DNA from: Streptomyces griseoflavus
GTDB taxonomy: Bacteria; Actinomycetota; Actinomycetes; Streptomycetales; Streptomycetaceae
Assembly (NCBI RefSeq): GCF_014649995.1
Contig: NZ_BMUC01000002.1
Location: 128,497 to 192,496 of the forward strand
Reading direction: 5' to 3'
DNA length: 64,000 nt
Position numbers and translations under genes: made by a program. Each line of letters opens with the position of its first letter. Positions within the stretch are counted from its first letter, which is position 1. The notes below the pieces were generated by a model. That model was not told where the DNA came from, did no database searches, and saw only the letters and a list, made by a program, of their open reading frames with translations. Shown in pieces: positions 1 to 7,558 of this stretch.

Positions 1-64
1 GCCCCTCCGAACCCACCCCGCCCCGCCCCTCCGGCTCCGCCCCGTCCTCCCCTTCCGGACCCGC

Positions 65-108
65 CTCGCCCCGCCCGCTCCGAGAACGTCTCGCCCCGCC
101 CGCTCCGA
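65..108. repeat. 19-bp direct repeat, two copies
   Basis: The sequence CTCGCCCCGCCCGCTCCGA occurs at 65-83 and again at 90-108, a 25-bp period. It lies in the pyrimidine-rich, gene-free leader in front of the first gene. It could reflect local slippage in low-complexity DNA; no function is evident. Confidence 0.7.
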
Positions 109-151
109 AAACCGAAAGCGCTGAATGCACCACCGTTCTAAGGTGCCGACC

Positions 152-583
152 ATGGCACTCGCCCGCGTCGTCCTCTCCTCCGGCCGCTCGGTCGACCTCT
201 CCGAGCTGCGCATGTCGGCAACGTACGCCGGACTGCTCGAGGGGTACCCCTGCAAGCGCCTCAACGACCTCAGGATCGCCGGACTGCTCCGCACCGCCGA
301 GCACACCTTCCGCCGCGCGCCGGTCCACCTGATCCCGCCCCCGCGCGAGTACCCCGACCAGTACGCGGGCGCCTTCGGTCCGGTGGAGGTGCTGCCCGCG
401 GTGACCTGCGTCGGCAGCTTCAGCTCAGAGGCCGTCGACCCGGCCCACGACCGCGTCCTGTACCGCTCCCACCTCACCGTGGTCTGGTTCCAGTCCGCCC
501 CGCACGTCCCCTCGGGGTGCGACGCCGAACCCGCCCTGCGGGACCTCTCCTGGGACCTGCTCGCCACCGACGAGGAACTGTGA
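152..583 (+). CDS. Hypothetical protein (about 143 aa)
   Basis: I do not recognise the family. The protein is small, soluble and without signal peptide or membrane segment. The N-terminal part (VLSSGRSVDLSELRMSATY, then a Tyr-Ala-Gly-Leu-Leu-Glu-Gly stretch) reads as a conserved beta-hairpin and helix, and the C-terminal part is rich in Trp and acidic residues. I chose ATG 152 because AAGG sits 9 bases upstream; an in-frame ATG at 125 is the alternative. The stop overlaps the GTG start of the DinB gene, so the two are probably co-translated. The pairing suggests a shared role, but nothing in the sequence says which. Confidence 0.6.
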   Translation: MALARVVLSSGRSVDLSELRMSATYAGLLEGYPCKRLNDLRIAGLLRTAEHTFRRAPVHLIPPPREYPDQYAGAFGPVEVLPAVTCVGSFSSEAVDPAHDRVLYRSHLTVVWFQSAPHVPSGCDAEPALRDLSWDLLATDEEL

Positions 584-1116
584 CGACGACCGCCTCCGCC
601 ACGCCCCGCACCGCGCTGCTCCGTTGGCAGTTCGACCTGACCTGGTCGCTGTTCGAGTACCACCTGGAGCGACTGGAACCGGAGGACTTCCTCCGGGAAC
701 CGGGCCCCCTCTGCTGGACGGTGCGCCGCTCCCCCGAGGGCACCTGGGTCCCCGACTGGGCGGACACCGAACCGGACCCCGTGCCCGTACCGACCATCGC
801 CTGGCTGACCTGGCACATCGGCTGGTGGTGGAGCGTGACACTGGACCACGCGCGAGGGCACACCCCCCGCGAGCGGACCGACATCACCTGGCCCGGCGAG
901 GGCCGGGCGACGGTGGAGTGGCTGCGCGGCCTGCGCCTGGACTGGCTCGCCGTGCTCGACGACCTGACCGATGCCGACCTGGACACCACGGCCCCGTTCC
1001 CCTGGCCCGACGACCCGGCGTTCACCAAGGCGCACATGCTCGCCTGGGTGAACGCCGAACTGATGAAGAACGCCGCGGAGATCGGTCAGCTCCGCCTGCT
1101 GCGGGCCGCCTCCTGA
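580..1116 (+). CDS. DinB-family (DUF664-like) protein
   Basis: A four-helix-bundle DinB-like protein of about 178 aa. Recognisable features are the N-terminal helix with LLRWQFDLTWSLFEYHL, the WLTWHIGWWW motif around residues 75-84 with a putative metal-ligand His79, and a closing helix ELMKNAAEIGQLRLL. In the family two to three His residues bind a divalent metal, and members include mycothiol- and bacillithiol-dependent transferases; the usual His in the last helix is not obvious here. The GTG start at 580 overlaps the previous stop (translational coupling). It converges on the GNAT gene with a gap of only about 9 bp. Substrate unknown. Confidence 0.75.
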   Translation: MTTTASATPRTALLRWQFDLTWSLFEYHLERLEPEDFLREPGPLCWTVRRSPEGTWVPDWADTEPDPVPVPTIAWLTWHIGWWWSVTLDHARGHTPRERTDITWPGEGRATVEWLRGLRLDWLAVLDDLTDADLDTTAPFPWPDDPAFTKAHMLAWVNAELMKNAAEIGQLRLLRAAS

Positions 1117-1125
1117 ACGGCTCCC

Positions 1126-1983
1126 TCACACGAAGTCGTACACCGACCACTCGGCGAGCGTGCGGTAACCGAGGCGCCGGTACAGGGCGTTGCTGGCGGG
1201 GTTGGCCCGGTCCGCGAACAGCACCACGTCCCGCGCCCCCGCCTCCAGCGCGGCCCGGCTCACCTCCGCCGTCACGGCACCCGCGTACCCCCGGCCGCGC
1301 AGGTGGGCCGGCGTGTAGACGACGTCCACCTGCACCTGGCCGCCGATCAGCGGATTCATCCCCGCGACGGCGACGGGCGTGCCGTCCGGCGTCTCCCAGA
1401 GCGTGTACCGCTTGTCGGCGAACCTGCTCCTCTCCCACGTACCGGCGTCCCAGCCCGCCTCCTCTCCCACGGCCCCGGCGAACTCCGCGCACCAGTGCAT
1501 GGCCTCCGCCACGTCACCCTCGCCCAGGACCCGCCCCCGCCCGGCGGGCAGCGGATCGGGCGGCGTGAGCGCGCCGAGGCGGTACAGCCGCAGTCGTGTG
1601 TCCCGCATCCTCGGCGTCACGCCGGTACGCCGCCGCCAGGCCCCGGCGAACGCGGTGGCGCTGTCGTGGTCCGCGCTGACCGAGGGCAGGGAGGGCAGGA
1701 CGTCCACCAGACGATCGGCGAGGCCGTCCGCCTGCCCCTCCGTCAGCGGGCTGACGCTCATCCCGCGCGGCGGAAGCCGGTAGAACGTCCCCTCCACCGC
1801 GCCCGCCCGCTCCATCACCCCGAAGAGAACGGCCCCGCCGAACGCTTCCGCCCCCCGCCTCCGCACCCTCTCCGCCCACGTCAACTGCATGACGTGCGCC
1901 CCGGGCCGCGCCCGCAGGAAGTCCCCGGCCCGCCCGAGGAAGTCCTCGACGTCACCGGTCAGGTACCAGCCATCAGATCCCAT
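1126..1983 (-). CDS. GNAT-family N-acetyltransferase
   Basis: About 285 aa. The C-terminal half carries the GNAT fold: VQVDVVYTPAHLRGRGYAGAV supplies the acetyl-CoA pyrophosphate loop (R-G-R-G-Y-A), followed by the NPASNALYRRLGYRTLAEW signature strand and helix that end the domain. The N-terminal half is a poorly conserved extra domain, typical of duplicated GNAT proteins in actinomycetes. I used the ATG at 1983 (MGSDGWYLTG) rather than the upstream ATG at 2013 because the extra ten residues are low-complexity. The acetyl acceptor cannot be told from sequence. Confidence 0.8.
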   Translation of the reverse strand: MGSDGWYLTGDVEDFLGRAGDFLRARPGAHVMQLTWAERVRRRGAEAFGGAVLFGVMERAGAVEGTFYRLPPRGMSVSPLTEGQADGLADRLVDVLPSLPSVSADHDSATAFAGAWRRRTGVTPRMRDTRLRLYRLGALTPPDPLPAGRGRVLGEGDVAEAMHWCAEFAGAVGEEAGWDAGTWERSRFADKRYTLWETPDGTPVAVAGMNPLIGGQVQVDVVYTPAHLRGRGYAGAVTAEVSRAALEAGARDVVLFADRANPASNALYRRLGYRTLAEWSVYDFV

Positions 1984-2035
1984 GACCCCCCACCCTGCCC
2001 CACCCCACCGCACGCCGTGGGCTCCTCACCGGCCG

Positions 2036-2155
2036 TCAACGCCTCCGCCACCAGGCAAGGACGATCCCGACCGCGGCCGGCACGGCCAGCACGCCGACGA
2101 ACCAGGTCGGCATCACCTCGAGCCCCTTGTACGCCACGGGGACAGCCATGGACAT
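2036..2155 (-). CDS. Small single-pass membrane protein (39 aa)
   Basis: A short reading frame begins MSMAVPVAYKGLEVM, continues with one hydrophobic segment (about residues 17-35, TWFVGVLAVPAAVGIVLAW) and ends in the positive cluster WWRRR. An AGGAG ribosome-binding site lies 6 bases upstream of the ATG. Codon usage has the strong G/C third-position bias of the neighbours. The arrangement (short N-terminus, one helix, Arg-rich C-terminus) predicts an inner-membrane micropeptide with the Arg tail inside. It lies between the GNAT gene and another membrane protein gene on the same strand. Function unknown. Confidence 0.6.
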   Translation of the reverse strand: MSMAVPVAYKGLEVMPTWFVGVLAVPAAVGIVLAWWRRR

Positions 2156-2232
2156 CGAACCTCCTGAAACCGAAGCACGTGCGGAACGACTCCCGATCAA
2201 CTACCCGGCCCGGCAGCTGTCCTGCACCGTTG

Positions 2233-2670
2233 TCAGGAGTTCGCCCTTCCGTCCATCACCGGCTGGACCCGCCTGCGCAGAACCACGCCGGCGCACGCCA
2301 GGACGACGGCGAGCCCGGCCGTCAGACAGACGAGCACGTTGACCGACACGGAGACGTGCTCCACCGTCGCGCCGTCGGCGTAGACGCAGGCGCTGCGCAG
2401 AGGCCAGTACTCCTGCACGACGCCCGCCGACGCGGCGCCGGAGCCGGTCCGGTCGTCGCACAGCGCGGGAAACGGCCCTCCGAGGGTGACGGAGAGCCAC
2501 CCGTAGCAGTACACGGCCGCTGCCGAAGACCCGAAGAACAGAGCGAGAACCCCACAGAGCCTGGGCAGAGCCAGAGGCGCGGTGTTCACCATGAGAACGA
2601 CGGTCACGATGCTCGCCCCCGCGGTGGCCACACCGCCCAGCAGCAGCACCCCGACCAGAGGCAGCAGCAC
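2233..2670 (-). CDS. Hypothetical membrane protein (about 145 aa)
   Basis: Three predicted membrane helices: LLPLVGVLLLGGVATAGASI, a second around PRLCGVLALFFGSSAAAVYC, and a C-terminal one around VLVCLTAGLAVVLACAGVVL followed by the basic stop-transfer RRRVQ. A loop of roughly 50 residues with two Cys sits between the second and third helices and could be disulfide-bonded outside the cell. I chose GTG 2670 because GGAGGGG lies 5 bases upstream; the frame is open upstream to 2820, and ATG 2694 is an alternative. No family recognised. Confidence 0.55.
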   Translation of the reverse strand: MLLPLVGVLLLGGVATAGASIVTVVLMVNTAPLALPRLCGVLALFFGSSAAAVYCYGWLSVTLGGPFPALCDDRTGSGAASAGVVQEYWPLRSACVYADGATVEHVSVSVNVLVCLTAGLAVVLACAGVVLRRRVQPVMDGRANS

Positions 2671-2866
2671 CGTGTCCCCTCCTCGCGGAAGCATGTGGAG
2701 CGCGGAAAGAGTCAGCCCGCCGGCGCTGACCCACGGAACCGGGCTGACGGGGTGGCACCGGGCAGTCACAGTAGCCGGACACGGAAAAGGTTCCCGACCG
2801 ACCGGATCTGCACGGCTCAACGCGGCTTGGTCCGCAAAACACGCCGATGTTGCAGCTCTCCGTCAT

Positions 2867-2888
2867 CATGTAGTAGTTCTTATACATG
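2867..2888. promoter_or_regulatory. Short inverted repeat over the start of the XRE gene
   Basis: CATGTA (2867-2872) and TACATG (2883-2888) form a 6-bp dyad with a 10-bp spacer that covers the ATG of the XRE-type gene. TTGCAG at 2850-2855 could be a -35 box and TAGTTC at 2874-2879 a weak -10, which would place the transcript start at the ATG. There is no Shine-Dalgarno sequence. This is inference from pattern only. Confidence 0.3.
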
Positions 2889-3134
2889 AGCGAACAGGTG
2901 CACAACAGGCTGGCCGTGATTCGCGCCGAGCGGAAGGTGTCGCGGCAGCGCCTGGCCGAGGCGGTGGGAGCGCACTACCAAACCATCGGCTACATCGAGC
3001 GGGGGCAGTACAACCCGAGCCTCGACCTGGCACTGAGGATCGCGAAGTTCTTCGAACTGCCGGTGGAGGCGCTGTTCTCGCTCGAGCCGTTCCGGCCGCT
3101 CACGGATGAGATCTACGGAAGGAAGACGTCATGA
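2886..3134 (+). CDS. XRE-family transcriptional regulator (82 aa)
   Basis: A minimal Cro/C1-type helix-turn-helix protein. The DNA-binding domain spans nearly the whole chain: RLAVIRAERKVSRQRLAEAV, then the recognition-helix region HYQTIGYIERGQYNPS and LALRIAKFFELPVEALF. This short type is widespread, usually next to a gene for a small multi-pass membrane protein, as here: its stop overlaps the ATG of the next gene (ATGA). Because there is no ribosome-binding site and a dyad covers the start, a leaderless, autoregulated transcript is possible. Target genes unknown. Confidence 0.85.
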   Translation: MSEQVHNRLAVIRAERKVSRQRLAEAVGAHYQTIGYIERGQYNPSLDLALRIAKFFELPVEALFSLEPFRPLTDEIYGRKTS

Positions 3135-3646
3135 CGACCAGGCCGCTGACGCGCTACGACCGCAGCATGCTGCGGCTCATGAACGACCGCCGCAGCCGAC
3201 CGCTGTACGCCACGGCCGCCCGTCGGCGCCTGGCCGTCGCCGCACATGTACTGCTGACTGCGGCCACCGGCGGGCTCATGACCTACTCCTTCCTCGCTGA
3301 GGGACAACCCGTCTGGGCTCTCGTCGTCATAGCAGCGCTGCTGCTGCCGTGGATGATCGCGACCGGAGCGATCAATGCGGCCACCCGCGGCCTGCTCGAA
3401 CTGCGCGAACGAGCGCTGGACGAACGCCAATCCGCCGAACGCGCCCGGGTGCGGGCCCGCGCCCACCAGGCGATGACCCTGCTCCTCGCCGCAACTGCCG
3501 CCAGCCTGTTGACCGCGGGTGCGGTGGACGGCCATGCCCCCACGGCGTATGCGGCACCGGTACTCATCGCGGTCCTTGTAGTCCACTGGCTGATGCCGTT
3601 GTGGGTGGCCGGCCTGACGGCGCAGGACGAGCCGGAAGAGGCGTGA
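3131..3646 (+). CDS. Membrane protein coupled to the XRE regulator
   Basis: About 171 aa with four predicted membrane helices in two pairs: AVAAHVLLTAATGGLMTYSF, VWALVVIAALLLPWMIATGA, AMTLLLAATAASLLTAGAV and APVLIAVLVVHWLMPLWVAG. A charged amphipathic stretch (ELRERALDERQSAERARVRA) joins the two pairs on the predicted cytoplasmic side. It starts inside the stop codon of the regulator, so the two are translationally coupled. In comparable XRE plus membrane-protein pairs the membrane partner's role is mostly unknown; sensing or export are guesses. Confidence 0.7.
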   Translation: MTTRPLTRYDRSMLRLMNDRRSRPLYATAARRRLAVAAHVLLTAATGGLMTYSFLAEGQPVWALVVIAALLLPWMIATGAINAATRGLLELRERALDERQSAERARVRARAHQAMTLLLAATAASLLTAGAVDGHAPTAYAAPVLIAVLVVHWLMPLWVAGLTAQDEPEEA

Positions 3647-3705
3647 CCGCCCGATCGGGCGGGCAACCGCAGGAAACTTCGGGGAGCCGCAGGACCCGGA
3701 CACGC

Positions 3706-3744
3706 GAACGGCCCCCGACCGGACATCCAGGTCGGGGGCCGTTC
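3706..3744. terminator. Bidirectional terminator
   Basis: A perfect 15-bp inverted repeat, GAACGGCCCCCGACC at 3706-3720 and its complement at 3730-3744, with a 9-base loop. It lies between the convergent XRE/membrane operon and the tRNA-Ser gene and could terminate both. Confidence 0.85.
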
Positions 3745-3759
3745 CCCCTGCTCTCAGCG

Positions 3760-3846
3760 CGGAGGCGGTGGGATTTGAACCCACGGTGACATCGCTGCCA
3801 CGACGGTTTTCAAGACCGTTCCCTTCGGCCGCTCGGGCACGCCTCC
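3760..3846 (-). tRNA. tRNA-Ser (anticodon TGA)
   Basis: Read on the minus strand the gene begins GGAGGCGTGCCCGAG and ends with the T-arm GTGGGTTCAAATCCCAC and the acceptor strand CGCCTCC plus discriminator G. The anticodon arm ACGGTCTTGAAAACCGT gives anticodon TGA. The long variable arm (GTGGCAGCGATGTCAC) is the class II hallmark of tRNA-Ser. CCA is not encoded. tRNA-Ser genes are common integration sites for mobile elements, but no integrase or duplicated 3' end is present here. Confidence 0.95.
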
Positions 3847-3911
3847 CCCGCGCCTGCCGGTGATCGGCGGCGCGGGGACAAGGGTAACGGGTTCGGGGTG
3901 TGCGGGTGTGG

Positions 3912-5390
3912 TCAGCTGTCGCCCACGCGGGAACCCAGGGTGAGTTCCGTGGTGCGCTCCTTGCCGCCGCGTTCGTAGGTGATCGTGACCTTGTCGCCCG
4001 GCTTGTGGGTCCAGATCTCGCCGATCAGGGTCGGGCCGGAGTCGATGACGCGGTCGTCGAGCTTGGTGATGACGTCGCCGGGCTGGAGGCCGGCCTTGTC
4101 GGCGGGGCCGCCGGGGTCGACGGGCTCGGAGCCGCCCGCGCCCTGTTCGGTGATCTTCGCGCCGCCCGTGGTCTCCTCCAGGGACACCGACGCGCCGATC
4201 TTGGCGTACACCGGCTTGCCCGTCTTGATCAGTTCCTGGGCGACGTACTTGGCCTGGTTGATCGGAATGGCGAAGCCGAGGCCGATGGAGCCGGCCTGGC
4301 CGGTGCCGAAGCCGCCGTTGCTGGTGGACTGGATCGCGGAGTTGATGCCGATGACGTTGCCCTGCGCGTCCAGCAGCGGGCCGCCGGAGTTGCCCGGGTT
4401 GATGGACGCGTCGGTCTGCAGCGCGCTCATGTACGAGGCCTGGCTGCCGCTGCCGTCGCTGGAGGCCACCGGGCGGTTCTTCGCGCTGATGATGCCCGTC
4501 GTCACCGTGTTGGACAGGCCGAAGGGCGCGCCGATGGCGATCGTCGAGTCTCCGACGGCCACGTCGTCGGAGTTGCCGAGGGTGAGGGGCTTCAGGTCGG
4601 AGGGGGCGTCGTCGAGCTTGATGACCGCGACGTCGTAGCCCTGCGCGTGGCCGACGACCTCGCCCGCGTACTTCTTGCCGTTGGGGAAGGTCGCCGAGAC
4701 CTTGCCGCCGTCGACGGCTTCGGCCACCACGTGGCTGTTGGTGACGATGTGGCCCTGGGTGTCGAAGACGAAGCCGGTGCCGGTGCCGCCCTCGCCGCTG
4801 CTGCTCTGGGCCTCGATGGTGACCGTGCTGGGCAGCGCCTTGGCCGCCACGGCGGCGACCGTGCCCGGGTCGCGCTTCACATTGCCGCCGCTGGTGGACG
4901 ACGACACGGTGGTCGAGCTGTTGCTGTCGTTCTCCCTGGCCAGGGTGTAGCCGAGGCCGCCGCCCAGACCGCCCGCGACCAGCGCGGCCACCAGGACCGC
5001 GGCGACCGTGCGTCCGCGTCCACCACCGTTCTTCGGCGCCGGCTGCTGGTACGAGGAGCCCCAGCCGCCGCCGTGTCCGGCCCCGCCGTCGCCGTACGAC
5101 GGGGTGGCCGGCGGCGGGGGCGGGGGCCAGGCGGGGTCGGGCGCGGACGAGGAGTGGGCCCCGGTGCCGGCCGGCGGGCCGCCCGGTGCGCCGCCCCGGG
5201 GGGCGGGGTCCTGGTGCGCGTCACCGGCGTGGGCGTCGTGCGGACCGTAGCCCTGCGGTGCGGCAGGATGCGGAGCCCCTCCCGGGCCCGGGTGGCCCTG
5301 GTGCGCCGAAGCAGCGGGAGCATCCACCGGCGGGGGCGGCGGTGCGGACGGGGCCGGGGGTACCGCGTTGCCCTCGTTCTCGGTGCTCAC
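3912..5390 (-). CDS. HtrA/DegP-type serine protease with PDZ domain
   Basis: About 492 aa. The order is a Pro/Gly/His-rich cytoplasmic N-terminus (1-120), one membrane helix (about 128-150), a Ser/Thr linker, a trypsin-like protease domain and a C-terminal PDZ domain (about 400-485, with DKAGLQPGDVITKLDD). The catalytic triad is visible: His220 in IVTNSHVV, Asp253 in YDVAVIKLD and Ser335 in INPGNSGGPLL. It is a membrane-anchored protease of extracytoplasmic protein quality control; by gene order it corresponds to the S. coelicolor enzyme sometimes called HtrB. I chose GTG 5390 (VSTENEGN) because GAGAGAAG lies just upstream; the frame is open further up to 5516. Confidence 0.92.
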   Translation of the reverse strand: MSTENEGNAVPPAPSAPPPPPVDAPAASAHQGHPGPGGAPHPAAPQGYGPHDAHAGDAHQDPAPRGGAPGGPPAGTGAHSSSAPDPAWPPPPPPATPSYGDGGAGHGGGWGSSYQQPAPKNGGGRGRTVAAVLVAALVAGGLGGGLGYTLARENDSNSSTTVSSSTSGGNVKRDPGTVAAVAAKALPSTVTIEAQSSSGEGGTGTGFVFDTQGHIVTNSHVVAEAVDGGKVSATFPNGKKYAGEVVGHAQGYDVAVIKLDDAPSDLKPLTLGNSDDVAVGDSTIAIGAPFGLSNTVTTGIISAKNRPVASSDGSGSQASYMSALQTDASINPGNSGGPLLDAQGNVIGINSAIQSTSNGGFGTGQAGSIGLGFAIPINQAKYVAQELIKTGKPVYAKIGASVSLEETTGGAKITEQGAGGSEPVDPGGPADKAGLQPGDVITKLDDRVIDSGPTLIGEIWTHKPGDKVTITYERGGKERTTELTLGSRVGDS

Positions 5391-5679
5391 AGCTTCTCTC
5401 CTCGATCCACGGCTGTTGTTTCCCGGTCGCACTCGGTCCCGCTCGTTCACGCACGTCCACGGGTCCGGTGCGAGGCAGCTGTGCTTGTCCCTTTGTATGA
5501 CGTCAGCTTTTCCCACGGGCCGTCAGGGCACCATAAGCCGTTCCTGTGGGTCCGGGGCCATTCTTTATATAGGGCATTACTCACGTAAGGCGCGCCACCC
5601 GATGCCTCCGACCGGACCTCCGCACCGTTCACGCCACTCCGGGCACACGTCTACCCGGTCACGGTGGCACCATGACGCG

Positions 5680-6510
5680 GTGACCCACGCACGACAGCAC
5701 CAGACCCGAGTCGTCGCACACCGCGGGGCCTCCGAGGACGCCCCCGAGCACACCCTTGCCGCGTACCGCAAGGCGATCGAGGACGGCGCGGACGCACTCG
5801 AATGCGACGTGCGCCTGACCGCCGACGGCCACCTCGTGTGCGTGCACGACCGCCGGGTCAACCGTACGTCCAACGGGCGCGGCGCGGTCTCGGCGCTCGA
5901 GCTCTCCGACCTCGCCGCGCTGGACTTCGGCTCCTGGAAGAGCCGTGACCCCGCCGGCGGGCCGCGCGTGGAGGAGCCCGACTGGGAGCACCGCCCCGAG
6001 GACCGGGAGGCCACGTCCGTCCTCACCCTCGAACGGCTGCTGGAACTCGTCTCCGACGCCGGGCGCCGGGTCGAGCTGGCGATCGAGACCAAGCACCCCA
6101 CGCGGTGGGCGGGGCAGGTGGAGGAGCGGCTGCTGCTCCTGCTGAAGCGGTTCGGGCTCGACGCCCCCGCAGCGCCCGAGCACTCGACGGTGCGCGTGAT
6201 GAGTTTCTCCGCGCGGTCGCTGCACCGGGTGCGCGCCGCCTCGCCGACCCTGCCGACGGTCTACCTGACCCAGTTCGTCACACCGCGCCTGCGTGACGGG
6301 CGGCTGCCCGCCGGCGTGGGGATCGCGGGGCCGTCGATCCGCATCGCGCGCAGCCATCCCGCGTACATCGAGCGCCTCAAGGAGTCCGGGCACGAGGTGC
6401 ACGTGTGGACGGTGAACGAGCCACGGGACGTGGACCTCTGCGTGCGTCTCGGCGTGGACGCCATCATCACCAACCGCCCCCGCGCGGTGCTCGACCGGCT
6501 CGGCCGCTGA
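5680..6510 (+). CDS. Glycerophosphodiester phosphodiesterase
   Basis: About 276 aa, the size of bacterial cytoplasmic UgpQ-type enzymes, which hydrolyse glycerophosphodiesters to glycerol 3-phosphate and an alcohol. The GDPD active site is plain at the N-terminus: VVAHRGASEDAPEHT (His14, Arg15), the metal ligands Glu41 and Asp43 in LECDVRLTADG and His56 in CVHD. The C-terminus has the family's HVWTVNEPRDVD and GVDAIITNRP strands. No signal peptide. GTG 5680 starts just before the conserved region. Divergent from the HtrA gene, with 289 bp between the starts. Confidence 0.9.
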   Translation: MTHARQHQTRVVAHRGASEDAPEHTLAAYRKAIEDGADALECDVRLTADGHLVCVHDRRVNRTSNGRGAVSALELSDLAALDFGSWKSRDPAGGPRVEEPDWEHRPEDREATSVLTLERLLELVSDAGRRVELAIETKHPTRWAGQVEERLLLLLKRFGLDAPAAPEHSTVRVMSFSARSLHRVRAASPTLPTVYLTQFVTPRLRDGRLPAGVGIAGPSIRIARSHPAYIERLKESGHEVHVWTVNEPRDVDLCVRLGVDAIITNRPRAVLDRLGR

Positions 6511-6774
6511 GCGCGCGGTGATCGTTCCCCGGCACTTCCGCCCCATCCGTCCCAGAAAACGCCCGCAGATGTCTTGACCTCGGGCTCCGGCCGGGCGCAT
6601 CCTCACATCTCGGCCACACCGATGAATTCCAGCCACCCGGTTACGGGGAGTGCTCCGGCGCGTTCGGTGCGTGTTCGATCGTTTCGAGTGCGTCACCCCT
6701 CATGGTTCGGCCGGTTTCCGGTTCAGGCCGATGGGGCATCCACTCCGTGGCGTGGGGCGAAGGAGGTCTCGGGG

Positions 6775-7332
6775 GTGGCGTTGGTGGTGGCACAGGAGGT
6801 GCCCACGTCGTCGAGCATGGCCGTTCCCCATGGCCCTGCGGGCGTGGGGAAGGCGAGGCACCGCATGCGCACGCAGTTGCGCGACGGGGGCGTCGCGGAC
6901 ACGGTCATCGACGATGCCGTACTGATCCTTTCCGAACTGCTGAGCAATGCGTGCAAGCACGGCCGGCCACTCGGCGACGTGCCGGCCGGGGACGGCGACG
7001 TGCGCGCCGCGTGGCGGGTGGACCCGTGCGGCCGGCTCGTCGTCGAGGTCACGGACGGCGGCGGTCCGACCCGTCCGGCGCCCGCGACCCCGTCGGTCAC
7101 GGCGCACGGCGGCCGGGGGCTGAACATCATCACCGCGCTGGCCGACGACTGGGGCGTGCGCGACGAGGTACCGGGCGAGGTCACGGTGTGGGTCGTCGTC
7201 CACGACGACGTGTACGACCCGGACGCGGGAGCCGCGCACCGGCGCGAGGACTTCGCGGCACGCGTGACGGCCCCGCCGGTCACCCGCATCACCGGGCTGG
7301 ACTTCGCGGACGTCTTCGACGGCCTGGACTGA
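6775..7332 (+). CDS. ATP-binding anti-sigma-factor-like protein (HATPase_c)
   Basis: About 185 aa from GTG 6775, chosen because AGGAGG lies 8 bases upstream; the frame is open back to 6574. It has the GHKL ATPase fold of RsbW/SpoIIAB: the N-box VLILSELLSNACKHG, the G1 box EVTDGGGP and the G2 region HGGRGLNIITALAD. There is no histidine-kinase dimerisation domain, so it is a stand-alone ATPase. Streptomycetes encode dozens of these as possible anti-sigma kinases; no cognate sigma factor or anti-anti-sigma factor lies next to it. A short C-terminal tail (VTRITGLDFADVFDGLD) extends past the domain. Confidence 0.8.
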   Translation: MALVVAQEVPTSSSMAVPHGPAGVGKARHRMRTQLRDGGVADTVIDDAVLILSELLSNACKHGRPLGDVPAGDGDVRAAWRVDPCGRLVVEVTDGGGPTRPAPATPSVTAHGGRGLNIITALADDWGVRDEVPGEVTVWVVVHDDVYDPDAGAAHRREDFAARVTAPPVTRITGLDFADVFDGLD

Positions 7333-7354
7333 GGACGGGTCTTCGCCGGGCACG

Positions 7355-7462
7355 CCTCCACGGGGCACGGACCTCCACCGAGGAAGGACCTCGACGGACG
7401 CGGACCTCCACGGGGCACAGGCTTCCACCGGGGAGCGGGACGACCGGGGAGCGGGACGACCG
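7355..7462. repeat. Short direct and tandem repeats
   Basis: CCTCCACGGGGCAC occurs at 7355-7368 and 7405-7418, 50 bp apart. Directly after, GGGAGCGGGACGACCG is repeated in tandem without change at 7431-7446 and 7447-7462. The repeats fill the space between the anti-sigma-like gene and the SEC-C gene; purpose unknown. Confidence 0.75.
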
Positions 7463-7474
7463 CGGCCCGGCCCG

Positions 7475-7483
7475 TTGTCCACA
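7475..7483 (+). promoter_or_regulatory. DnaA box (TTGTCCACA)
   Basis: An exact match to the preferred Streptomyces DnaA box, about 30 bp upstream of a -10-like TAGGCT (7512-7517) that would serve the SEC-C gene. It is a single site here, unlike the clusters at 21.9-22.2 kb and 30.4 kb. Confidence 0.55.
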
Positions 7484-7558
7484 GGTTCCCGCCGGTCGGG
7501 GCGCGAGCGGCTAGGCTCGCGCCCGTACCAGACGAGCCGTAACCGGGAGACACCCACG

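Noticed and set aside
3760-3846. tRNA-Ser as an attachment site for an integrated element
   Set aside because: No integrase gene and no duplicated tRNA 3' end within the window.
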